Shown piece by piece: positions 32,261 to 42,984 of a stretch of DNA of 64,000 nt (position 1 is its first letter; every line of letters starts with the position of its first letter). Position numbers and translations under genes: made by a program. Source of the DNA: Trichaptum fuscoviolaceum (lineage: Eukaryota > Basidiomycota > Agaricomycetes > Hymenochaetales > Trichaptaceae); NCBI GenBank assembly GCA_910574455.1, contig CAJSYZ010000006.1:62001-126000 (forward strand), read 5' to 3'. The notes beneath the pieces were generated by a model, which was given only the letters and a program-made list of their open reading frames with translations, did not search any database and was not told where the DNA came from.

Positions 32261-33136
32261 CTGTGCTTACGCATCTTCTTCATAACCTCTTTCTTTCTTG
32301 TTTCTGATCTCATTGGCTCAGAGAGCTCTCGTTTAGGCTGCGTTGACGAGCTGCCACACCCGATTGTTGTCAGGTCCGTGGCCCTCTTCAATCAAGGCCA
32401 GCTTGGTCTGAGGGAATCAATAGGAAGAAGGCATTGCAAGCAGACCATTTGGTATTGGTGACTGCTTCTCGGATACGCACAGAATACTTTTCCTAGCGAG
32501 GACTTTGTTCTGCATATCGTTCGTAGGCTTGATGCTGAAAAGAAGACGAAGAAGTGAGTTGGAATTTACCCGTGCCAATGCGGTGGGACATCCCTGATCT
32601 GCCAGTTCTTTCACACGAGGCCCCTCATCTATGAAGAAGGCGACGAGCGTCGAGCAGGAGGAGGTGATGGTGCCTGAGAGGTGGCAGTGAGTAGGGTGAA
32701 GACCGTGAAGAGGTAGTACGGTATTTGGGTCTGCTTCTCCTTGGAGGTCGAGCTTACACAACGTGAAGTGCGTTCTCCGCTGTTCAAGCACTGGCTCTGG
32801 CAATCAGGCATCCGGAAGTCCCAGAGTCACTCTATCAGGCACTGAGGTAATAGCTACGTTCCTTGATACATATTAGGGACAGCGATGCCTTCGCATTGTA
32901 TCATATGCACCGAGGCCTTCAGCATGCTAGAATGGAAAGATACTTGCAAATGCTCCTTGCGTATGTAAGTCTTCTTTGACATCCGATGATAAATTCTTAT
33001 ATATAATCCACAGATGAATATACTTTTACATCGGTCGTTCCCAATATGCCCTATTCTCGACTCAACATCTCTTAGAAGTTCACATGCGATTTGTAAGTCA
33101 TATATGCTAGCCAACCGTATATCTCATCCACTGACA
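32261..33136. other. Intergenic with a third copy of the decayed repeat
   Basis: Bases 32560-32815 resemble part of 21978-22300 and the inverse of about 43440-43600 (shared GGCGACGAGCGTCG and CAGG(A/C)GGA blocks, then TCTGCTTCTC). Bases 32860-33136 are the 3' flank of the F-box pseudogene. No gene is supported. Confidence 0.45.
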
Positions 33137-34682
33137 TCAAGCGCTATCGTCTTCGCATTCTTTTATTAATTCTTCTTGAATACGCTTTATTCTCGGATCT
33201 TCGTCGAATCCTACGAGACCGCAGTCTTTTAACTCAAATCTCGTTAATTCCGATCCCCTTTTCTCCCGCCTACTGACGATCATATCAACAACCTCGGTGG
33301 TGGTGGTGGTGGAAGGAAGTAAGCATGATTCGAGCAAGAGAATCGTTAGATTCGGGCAGAGCGGACGAGTAACATCGTCTCCATGAACATCCCGACCCAT
33401 AACCAGATCGCTAGTAGGGTTTGGGCGCTTTAGGTGGAGCTCTTTGAGAAGATCTGAGCTCTCCGGGAACCGCACACCTCCGAAATGAATAAGCCGTAGA
33501 CTCATACAGTGCACGAGCACACGCGCAAGCTCACGATCATAGAAAATGTCTTCTCCAATAATCAGACGCTCCAGCGTGGCGCAGTTTCTGAGCAAAAATG
33601 GGACTGGACCGCTCAATAAGCTCGCCCCGCTCAATCGGCGAGTCGTTGTCGTACTCGCAGACGATCGATAGGCTCACCAACTGCGGGCACAGCAGGCCGT
33701 CGAGAAACTTATATGGCCCCTTGCGGTTCTGATACTCCACATCGTTTTTGAAATCCACCCAGAGTTTCTCGAGACGCGGAAGCTCGATCGGTATGAAGGG
33801 GCCGGAGTGGGTGTAGTATTTGCGATGGTCCCAGTCGAGTTCCTCAAAAATGGTGACGTCCAAATTCTTCAGCACAGGCATCCGCCGAAGCGCGTCATAC
33901 CAGCTACCAACAAGTGCTGTGTCGCAACGGCTGAGAAGGCGGATCTGCAGGCTTGTGAGGCTCGAAAACACCAAACCGTCTGCGAGGATGACCTTCAGAG
34001 AGCCGGTGATGTCACACGTGCGAATCCGGGTGCTGCACGCTGATAGGTTGATTATCCCGACTTCGCTGCTTTCGGTGATGGATGGGTAGATCGCGGTGAG
34101 GCTCTCCAGCTCGGGCATGTTGTCAAGCTTCCATGGCCAGGTGCCTGGGATGGGATCTGCGAATTTACTGGGTCTGTCGATCATGAATAGTATGTTTAGT
34201 GACCGCAGCCGATGGCGAACGGCTAATATCAGACGCATGACCCGGTACATTGATTCTGAACCCAGCTTCCTATCTCTTCGATGTCTTTTCCTCGGGGAAG
34301 ACAACTTCCATAGATTGACTTGGCCTGCATACACATTGATATCGAGTGGCAGAATGGAACCGCTGCGCGAGAGATATCTCTCGATGAGATCGACGCCCTT
34401 CATCAGAAATTGAACAGGCAAGAACCCTGGTCTTACTTCGATGCGGGTCCATAGCTTGTGCCGGCTCAAAGCGACTATCCGCCAATTCCGACAAACCTGC
34501 GTCACGTGGTGCAAATCAATCGGTAACTCTTTTTCCTCTTCATGTTTATTTCCGTCCCAGTCTGTGCTGCACTGGTACTGGACAAGACAGAAGAATATGT
34601 TCTCGAGGATCTCGGTGGAAAGATTAGCCGCTCGCCCTTGGAAGGGAGGAGGATTTGTGATAGCTAGATGGGTGGTAGACAT
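33137..34682 (-). pseudogene. F-box protein gene broken by a 20-nt deletion
   Basis: The start MSTTHLAITNPPPF (ATG at 34682) and the whole frame match the intact gene at 28028: F-box LSTEILENIFFCLVQ...TQVCRNWRIVALSRHKLW, then GTWPWKLDNMPELESLTAIY and CPQLVSLSIVCEY. At about 33620 the intact gene has GGGCAAGCTCATTATTCGCG and some 20 further bases before AGCGGTCCAGTCCC; this copy goes from GGGCGAGCTTATTG straight to AGCGGTCC, a 20-nt loss. The frame shifts and ends at 33537, while the C-terminal part (GPVPFLLRNCATLERLIIGE to the end) stays open in the other frame down to 33137. If translated, the protein would be about 380 residues with an F-box but without the last LRR-like part, so a truncated product cannot be excluded. 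Confidence 0.85.
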
Positions 34683-35466
34683 GGAGGTTGAGATAGGAAT
34701 GACGGGTTCTATGAAGCATCCTTTATCAACGCTACTGTGGTTCAACATGTGGTTTTGCAAACAGAGCCAAACACACATCATGATACAGTGTATCGTCTCG
34801 GTAAGAAATAATCCTACTTGTACTACGTGACAACTCTGAGTGACTCGTCAGGTGCCAGTGCCGACTCGAGGTCTGCCGACTGCCGCCGTCAAGTCGTGCC
34901 AGTCGTGTCTCTTCAGCTTCATCGACTCGGACGACACAACATAAACCTGATACTCTTCTGAAAATGGTTACGCCCGCTGTGAATCGCTACCGAATTATCC
35001 CTAGTATTTCCGAAGCGACGTGGTACCCACAAATGTATGTTTCTTTTCCGTGTTCGTGATAAACATGCTGATGCTCCTCGCCAATAGTCTTTCTGAGATC
35101 CAATTTTGGTTCAGATGCGCCTATTGACACTTGCGGGCTTTACGGCTTTGGATTTGGGACAGTAGCGGGACGATGAGCTACCGCGATATAACAACCTCAG
35201 GGTGTGCTTAACTCACATTGCTCTTCTCTGTTCACTATACTGTACATGTCATGGCTTGGAAGTTATAGTGCCAAACCACCTGTGTCTCCTCCGCATTGCA
35301 AAGAAGATGGTGGTGAGTCAAGTCCGTACTGGAGCGTACTCCGTGATGTTCCACATAAGCTGCGCGGCTTCCTTGTTCAGGCCCGGACGATTCCTATCGT
35401 CGGCACGTTCTAAGATACACATACTACTTTGATACTGTATGTTACTTCATCACCTCTGCTTGTATC
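34683..35466. other. Intergenic between F-box pseudogene and methyltransferase pseudogene
   Basis: The first ~250 bases are the divergent copy of the F-box promoter; the TATA box TTATAAAG of the intact gene reads TGATAAAG here (inverse of about 34722-34729). A short plus ORF at 34964 (MVTPAVNRYRIIPSISEATW) is followed by a GTATGT donor-like site but leads nowhere recognisable. Confidence 0.4.
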
Positions 35467-36003
35467 TTGCATCTATCTGATACATTTGACTCAGATCCCT
35501 CAGGCGTTCGAAAAGACAGCGCCGTCATCTTGATCGCAGCTGCGAGCCTCAGAGCGTGGTGCTACAAGACCTTAGGGAAGCAATTCCGCTTCGAGGTCTC
35601 GATAGTCGATACAGGCGCGGTTCCGTACAAGCTCATCACCTCCGGTCCATACCGCATCGTGTGCCACCCGTCCTACCTCGCCGGCTACAGCTACGGCATC
35701 GGTAGCGTCGTGCTCCTCGTGTCCCGGGGCACGTACACCCGGGCGTGCGCGCGGCACTCTGCCTATTGCGCCACACCAGCGTCCCTTGCGCCTGAAAGAT
35801 GCAGAGCGGATGCGGCAGTTGCGGCTGCACTGGCTGGTGTCGCTCGTGACGCTTGTGGTGTGGTTTCCGAGGATGTTCTGCGCGCGCCAAGTGATGGATC
35901 GGCTGAGCTGGGAAGACGATGTGACTACACATGGCAAAGAGTTCGGGAAGGAGTGGGCACTGCCGAACGTCTTCGCCGGCGCATCCTCACTGGTGTACTA
36001 TAA
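35467..36003 (+). pseudogene. Isoprenylcysteine methyltransferase-like pseudogene, copy 3
   Basis: The plus frame keeps the middle of the protein: LRAWCYKTLGKQFRFEVSI, an insertion DTGAVP not seen in the other copies, then SGPYRIVCHPSYLAGYSYG, in which the conserved R-H-P has become C-H-P. After about 35750 the reading frame shifts; the family-like C-terminal part (MDRLSWEDD, HGKEFGKEWA) is found in another frame at about 35895-35960. The N-terminal exon with the first membrane helices is missing. It lies next to the F-box pseudogene in divergent orientation, mirroring copy 2 and the intact F-box gene. Confidence 0.8.
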
Positions 36004-36597
36004 CTGCAACCTGGAATCTCGAGTCTCGAGTTCTCGTCTTCTGAATACTACCAGTCGGCTTTTATGTCAATCTACGGTTGAATTGTCTCTGCGTGAATGA
36101 TTTGGATATGTCCAGGGCTCAGGACCACTCAGATTGATTCCGAAGAGCATCAATTATTGCTATGACTCATCAATAATGTCAACTGCTAGGACAAGTATCA
36201 GGCGTGGAAGATAACGGAGGTCCTTTACCTTGTCATAGCCATTCTGACAACTGTGGATATTGAAGGGACTTCTGAAAGTTGGGTAAGAATTGGAAGAGAT
36301 AATGGGGGGGGTAATGACGACATTGGGAACGCATAAAGAGAGTATCCACTGGCTGATAATATGCAATGTAGATAGACCGTTTGAATTCACATCGATCACA
36401 TCGATCCAGATTCTGATTTTTGTACCAGGAGTCAATGAATAAGAGACATGCGCTCTTTACTGTGGATGCATGATGATGCACTATGAATATACCGCACCAT
36501 TTTGAGGATGGAGTTCTGCGTTGTCTATGAGGGTCGAGCCCTAGCACAGAGAGGTCCATGACCGGTAACCGGTATAGCCTGAAGACTGCTCTCTACC
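36004..36597. other. Intergenic, no supported gene
   Basis: No ORF with a recognisable domain. A run of eight G lies at about 36305. Confidence 0.35.
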
Positions 36598-39275
36598 ACT
36601 GCCAGTGACAGTGAACCAAATAACATTACACAGCGGTAGCGGCACAGTCTAGAGCTCGACGGTGCTCATTTGCACTGTATTTCCCAGGGACTGCGAAGAG
36701 AACCAACCGAGATATGGATAATGAAGTCTCAAACTTGGAGCTAGGGATGAATCCTCTCATCAAGGGCAAAGTCACAGTGACAATGCGGAAGTTCAGGTCA
36801 TTGCCGGACGTGAAACACTGAAAGTGAACGCTGGACGGGGTGTTCAATGTACCTACCTGCATATACAGCAGCTCAAACTCACATTGAAACCCTGTCAGGC
36901 GACCAACTACACGAAATACGAGATCATCTATTCATCACACAAACCACGCAGAAGGCAGAATAATACATGTACATTCACGAAAAGCTTCCGACCATGATAA
37001 AACTGCATCAAGGGCCACGGAACCCTGGCTCACTGGGTCATAAGGGATAAAGGATGGACGTTAAAGGACAGTCGATAGTCGATAGACAGTAGGAGATACC
37101 AGACTGAACTGATGGAAAGCAATAGCGAATGAAAGGCGCGGGAGCGTGGGGCTTCCGCCTCCGAGGAAGAGGTCGTGTCTGCGAACGACGCTGCCTGCGC
37201 GTCAGACGTGAAGCCCACCGCGCCCGTGCACGCCGTCTAGTCTATCATGCATATCAGATCACATCCTTTTACATTATATCGCCGCCGCATCTGTGAAAGG
37301 GTATTTTTTGCAGGTGGGTCGATCGACGTAAGGTCAACCGTCAGAGAGTCAAAGAGAGTTCAGGGAGTCAGAGAGAAGAGGTAGAGAGGAGAGGAGATAG
37401 GAGAGAGGAGATGAGACGATGAAGCGCACGCGCAGACGCGCAGACAGAAAGAAGAGGGGGAAAAACAGTCAGTCATCTCTGAATCTGAGCCAATCGACTC
37501 GAGTTCGACGTCGAATCTCCCGACACGGAACACACTAGGCGCGGGCACGGGCGCGTGTAACAAGACTGGGATAGATCACATCTTTGACTCTGAGCCATCC
37601 GACTCGACTCAACTCGAGGTTGAGTTGCCTGGACTCGGACACCGTAACACTAGGTGCGGGCGCGGACGCGTGTACCAAGAATGGAATGGAGCAGCCCAAG
37701 TATTTTCTTTCGTTTGTCTGGAGCTCGTAATTGTCAGACCAGAGGAAACGCACCTGATAGTGACGATCTTGCCCTTAACCTAGCACGCCTCGGCCATCGA
37801 TGTCGCCTGCCAGTGCTGCGCAGTGCACACTCGGGAAGCTCCGTGCCCAGGAACGTCGTGTTCGTCATTGGCTGTCGCAGATCTTCATGTATGCCCATCG
37901 AGACTCGTCGATTCCACCTTGCCTGACGAAAGGACAGAGCAGAATAGAACAGAAGTCGTCCCGGATTCTTCAGCCTAGTGTATACGCCGACACCAGACAC
38001 GGCTCGGCACGGCACGACGCGAGTCACTCACATTCGAGAGGTATCGACGATGGACGGGACTCGGGAGGCCACCCGCGGCGGAGAAGGTCGTGAGGAACGC
38101 GAGCGGGACGTGTCCGTGCCGCTGACGCTGTACGGCCCGCAGTACTGGAACCGTGTCTGGAAGTTGGCGCTGTCGGTCGACCTCCCGAAATAGTTGGCAC
38201 CTTAAGAGTTTTGGCCCCAGTAGAGGACGAGCTGTGTATTTTTCTCGTGCGGATTCAGGGAGAACGGATTGCAGATCGAGGGTTTTTTTCCAGTGAAGGA
38301 CATAAAATAATAAGTGGTATCGGTTCGACGGGTTTGTTATGTGGAGTCTGAAGAGACGACCTGGAAGTCTGAATCTGAGGCTGAGGCTGAGCGAAAGGGA
38401 TGGAAGTCTCGCACCTAGACATCTCTTCTATAGCGAGCCGTCGTACACTACTTACATGGCAGCGCGACGCGGCATGTTCATCTCGTGGTTTTGTGGCGAA
38501 GCGCGTCCCATGCGGGCTCGGGTCGTCGATAGAACAGAGACGCAAACACATACGTTTTGATTCACACGTATCAGTCCGGGCGAATGGGGACGGCACATCC
38601 GGGTGCACGAAGATCGTCGCCCGGCGGCTGTGCGCGGCCAACGTAGCAGCAGGACAGCACAGAACCAGAGCAAGAGTCAGAATCAGACAAGTCGTCACTG
38701 GCACGATCCCACCTTATCCCGCGACCTGCACGTGCACGTGCGAGCGTGAGTTGTTGTTATGTGTTGGCATCCCCCTCCCCATCCCTCACTCACATCCGCA
38801 ATCCATTCATGACTGACGACACAGAACAAAATGGCAAAACCCATCGAGGGCGAAGGTGCGCTTAGGCCTGGGACAGCTAGCGGGGCAGCAGCAGACGAGA
38901 GAGGTAGTGTGACTCGTGATGTCGTGCGCTGGCATTCGCATTTCGCAGCTTAAGCACAGAGACGCGCGAGTGGCTAGAGCCAGGTCCGGGAATGGGAAGA
39001 AAGGAGCGCGATACGACGCGACGCGACGCGACTAGTAGTGCAGAGAATAGATCGTGGCCTTGTGATTAGCTTAACCATCCTCGCCTTTCGCTTCCTTCTG
39101 GAACGTCAGATTCACGACTATACTCCACCGACTGAAAGAGTATGGGCAGTTTGTTCGGGGACAAAAATCAGATGGTAGAGCGAGCAGACGAGTTGAATTG
39201 CTCGCGGATACTAAATTTCAGATTGTATTTACGCTTGTTTGGTCACCCGCCTTGGACGCGTCACTCCGACTGGTC
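36598..39275 (+). repeat. Direct segmental repeat, unit B
   Basis: Homologous to 30277-32260 in direct orientation. Beyond the shared sequence it carries an extra 715 bases at 37020-37735, in which two ~130-base subrepeats occur (around 37490-37560 and 37600-37680, each with ACACTAGG(C/T)GCGGGC). Small GCGAC tandem units are present near 39018. Confidence 0.85.
38050..38193 (+). CDS. Conserved 47-aa ORF in repeat unit B
   Basis: Second copy of the ORF at 31072: it opens MDGTREATRGGEGREERERD and ends ALSVDLPK. The two amino-acid differences are Arg for Trp at position 5 and Tyr for Ser at position 28. Same context: about 20 bases after a GTATCGACG block and followed by TTGGCACC. Function unknown. 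Confidence 0.4.
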   Translation: MDGTREATRGGEGREERERDVSVPLTLYGPQYWNRVWKLALSVDLPK

Positions 39276-40227
39276 AGGCCTGTCCTTTCCTATTGCCCTA
39301 ATCGCAGCCATTCATACCTACTCATTTCTTGAAGCACGAATAGTGCCATGCACAAAGTAACGACTGAAACTACGACTTGGTACCAAAGGTGGGAAAGGTA
39401 CTATCAAGCACCAGCACCGGAGGACCTCTCGGCGAAATTCGAACTTTCTTACATCTTACTATACACGTTCAACCATACGCTGGCTATAGCGAATTGAGGT
39501 CTATACTCGGGATTGATCCCGTTCTGAAAGAAGTGAGACGGAGGCTGGTATTCTCGCCGGACGCATATCAGGAAAGAGAGGAACTAGAGAGGTGACCCGC
39601 ATCATGGTCTTGCGACGGTAAGTACACATTCGTAATAACACTTTTTTAATGAATTAATCAATTACTTCTTCATAGAACTTATCTGGGTATACTGTATCTA
39701 TGAAGATACGCTGGTGCCGATTGTTCCTTAGGTATTCTAACAATACATATACAACATGAGACAACGTAAACTTTAGTCGAAGCTCGAATCCTCGTAGACC
39801 ATTGACAGTGAACAATCTGGAGCTCAAGGCTGCATCACTTCGAAGTGATACTCGGTACAGCCAGGTAGGATACCATCGCACTATTGTGGCTTGTACTGGT
39901 GCAGCATTCCGCAGTCGCCCCCGGTAGCGACATCACGTTTTCGGTTCACAGAACGCTCGAAAACTTACCTCCCCCCATCCTCATAGATGACCTCAGTCAG
40001 TATACAGGTAAGAAATAGCTAACGTGTCGGCATCATCGTGCAGTGTTCACATATTTATCATCGATTAGTGGTACAAGAATCATGACTTTGGTCATGCTAT
40101 CAAACGGGTCCCGGGACTCTGAAGCCGAGTAGTTGAATACTCTGTTAACGCGATCTCAATCTTCACAAGTATCTCCTTTGTTCTCTCTCTCCCTCTCGTT
40201 TACCTCGTCAGCTGCGTCTTCAGCATC
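39276..40227. other. Intergenic, no supported gene
   Basis: Short ORFs of 70-75 codons on both strands, without domains or convincing splice pairs. Confidence 0.3.
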
Positions 40228-40913
40228 CTAAAACCCGAGAGGGCCCCTCTGCCACTGTTGGAGAGCATCGAGCGAAGCGTTTTTCTTCGCTACACTCAAA
40301 GTTGGCTGGTAACAAGATGCGTCACGCGAAAAGTATGATGGACTAATTGTAAGCTACAGTATTATCTAGGAAATAATCGGAGGAAACTCACGGCATTGGA
40401 CTCCTTAGTGAGGACTAGACCCGAGCCATCAGGACTGATCCTGTTAAGCGAGTTGAGAACCGGATACTCTCAGTGGAAAGGAGTGAGTGGTGAGTGTGAA
40501 TACTTACGTGATCCTGTCCTCGTTATGCGGAACAGTGTTAAACTTCCATTTGTACGCCGTATCAGTCAGCTTGACAACCTTTCCCTACATAACAGTAGTC
40601 GTCAGTGTTTAAAACAAAAGGAATCAAACAACGAACATACTTGATCTTGAAAGGAAAGGAACAATTTCGCATTGTTCCTTGGTGAAATTGTAACGGTGCC
40701 CGAAGTTGAGTCCGGGATAATGGACCACTACTCCATGAATTAGATAAAATATTGGAGAGTGGAGATAGCCAAAGACAATACCTGCAGGGACGATTGCTTA
40801 TAAGAAGAGGGTTCATCAGCGATAATCTCCCCATCAGCTACTACAGAGTCACTCAAGGGCACTAGACAAGCACCGGCACTGAGGGGAAGATATATCTTTT
40901 GATAGGTAGTCAT
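40228..40913 (-). CDS. Five-exon gene for a 140-aa protein of unknown family
   Basis: Exons on minus are 40913-40782, 40727-40641, 40584-40508, 40440-40392 and 40305-40228. All four introns obey GT-AG (GTATTG, GTATGT, GTAAGT and GTGAGT donors; 54-86 nt) and the phases agree, giving 423 nt with no stop before TAG. The protein begins MTTYQKIYLPLSAGACLVPL, continues through SSLQ|WSIIPDSTSGTVTISP, KVVKLTDTAYKWKFNTVPHN and ISPDGSGLVLTKES, and ends DALQQWQRGPLGF. Alternating hydrophobic residues, many Thr/Ser and Gly turns and the final QQW suggest an all-beta protein, possibly a beta-trefoil like small mushroom lectins or protease inhibitors, but this is a guess. A CATAAAA box lies about 90 bases upstream. 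No signal peptide is evident. Confidence 0.72.
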
Positions 40914-42984
40914 TATGATCTTAGTAGACTTGTTGGTACTGAAATGATGAGAGTCTTGGTTATGATGTAGATACTATGTGTGAGCATTGAGGTTTTATGC
41001 GATTCGGAGAGGTGACCATACCCGCATCTAGTATTCCGGAGATATCAAAGGTGCGACGGTCTCATGCATCTCAGCGTGTCTGTGTTTCTTCCAACTTTTC
41101 GAAGCATTATCCGTGCCCCACGACCTCATGGTTTTTAAGTTCGATTCCTTGTAACTTCATCACCTATCATACTGATAGACAGAAGTTAACCCGCAAGTCG
41201 GACAGATAAGCAACACAGAACATATACCTCAAGTCTCGACCATATCAAGATCATCCAGGACGGTTCTTGGTGAAAAGCGGATCATTAAAGCCAAGCCCCT
41301 AAATTTAATGCTTTGGGAGCATTATATCATACAGCGGGCTCATAACATACCCGAGTACATGAAGGCTTCAAGTGTAAGCTCTTCTAGAAGCAAGCTACTT
41401 GCAATAACCAGAAATACAAATACAATTTTGGTGAACTCATTTATAACATTTGAGCACACCAGGAGACTAGTCCGAAATCTGGACTGCGCATTTCGCTTTT
41501 GTTTCATCAATGAGTAGTTCCTGTTAAGATTGCGCATGTTTTACCTCAGCGCAGATCTTCAGAGTTGGTAATTTCATCTTACACTTCAGTTAGACATGTA
41601 ACCTACCTCTAGCATAGTCGGGAGTACTTGTATATGCATTACAGGATTTGTACTGAGATCATTAATTGATATAATAGGTGTCGCCCGAGTAATGTAAGGA
41701 TGACTAACTAGAAAAAGACTGATCCTCAGAATATGATTACTCAAATCACCTGAGGTGATCGCCAAATGCACGTAGCAAACTCCGCAGTTTCTGAAATACC
41801 GGGAGAAGGCTTCTTTCTGAGTATCCACCCGACGGTTTCAAGGCATCCTGGTGAATCACTTAATGATATTGCGCTCTTTGCAGTTGGACAGACTCATGCT
41901 TAATCCAACTTTTGTACACTATTTCCGTATACGCGCCTTGACTTGCTGTGTTGTTTGTGAACCGTTATTGAACCATTCTTCCCTTCTACCTGTTCATCAG
42001 GATTTTCGGACACCACAAACATCAAGTACTATGCTTCCAACTGAGGCGTGCCTATTTGGATGAACTCTCTCACTCCTAAGATCCGACACTTTCTTCGGAG
42101 TTATGACTTACCGAGCCCATTTGGGTTCAAGTTGTCTCAATTTGGTACTCCTATGTACTTGAACCTACTAAAGCCCGTGACCATCATAATCAGACAACGG
42201 AAAATGCTCTCTGCGAGCCTATGCAGATGCGAGTATTTGAGGAACATAGACCGTTCTCACAGCATCAAATTCAAGCAAACGAGAGACCGCATACATATTT
42301 ATTGCTATAGCTTTACAATTGTGCAAAGGTTCAGTACAACGAAGATCTTCTTTGTCAACATCGCATATGACGTGTTTCCGAGAAGAGCCTAGACCAAAAA
42401 CTCGGAGTTTTCAAAGCTACGAGAAAATGGCTTCTTTTAGCATCCGCTTTGCATTGGCAATGATTCTCGGTGTGCTTCATGGATATTATGATTTCTAAAC
42501 TGTCGCAGACGGTCATCTATAAGCCATTTTATGAGTGTCTCTTTCAGTAGGCTTTGACCTCCGCGACCTTCTCTGCTCCATCCATACTTCCTATCCGTTC
42601 TACCGGAGATTTATCCCTCCACACATGTCAAACATTATTCGAAACGGGTACCACTGAGCTCTAAGTATTCGTCGCTTCCGAGAACTATCCTTGCCTTCGC
42701 TGTCCGGACTTCTCGGCCGAACTGATCTTGTTCTAGACACACCCGCGCACAGGTGGGCAGGACAGGTAAGTAGCCAATATTATGAGATTCAGTAGACACG
42801 TGCCGCTATAGGGAGGCATACAATGGTGAAAGCGGAATAGCTAGACATGAAATAAAGGGTGAAATTGGAGGAATCCTATCCAAGTCAATATGACGAAGTG
42901 AGATGCTTTCATCCTTCACCAACCGAAGGACTTCAATTCCCGCGCTAGCTGAATGACGCACGACAGAGAAGCAGGAAATATATA
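40914..42984. other. Intergenic, no supported gene
   Basis: AT-richer sequence with ORFs below 115 codons and no recognisable domain. The right end borders the segmental duplication. Confidence 0.35.

Noticed and set aside
38255..38704. 149-codon secreted protein in repeat unit B
   Set aside because: It opens with GTG, and the ATG used in unit A is ACG here. Without a start or a supported upstream exon it is not a gene call.
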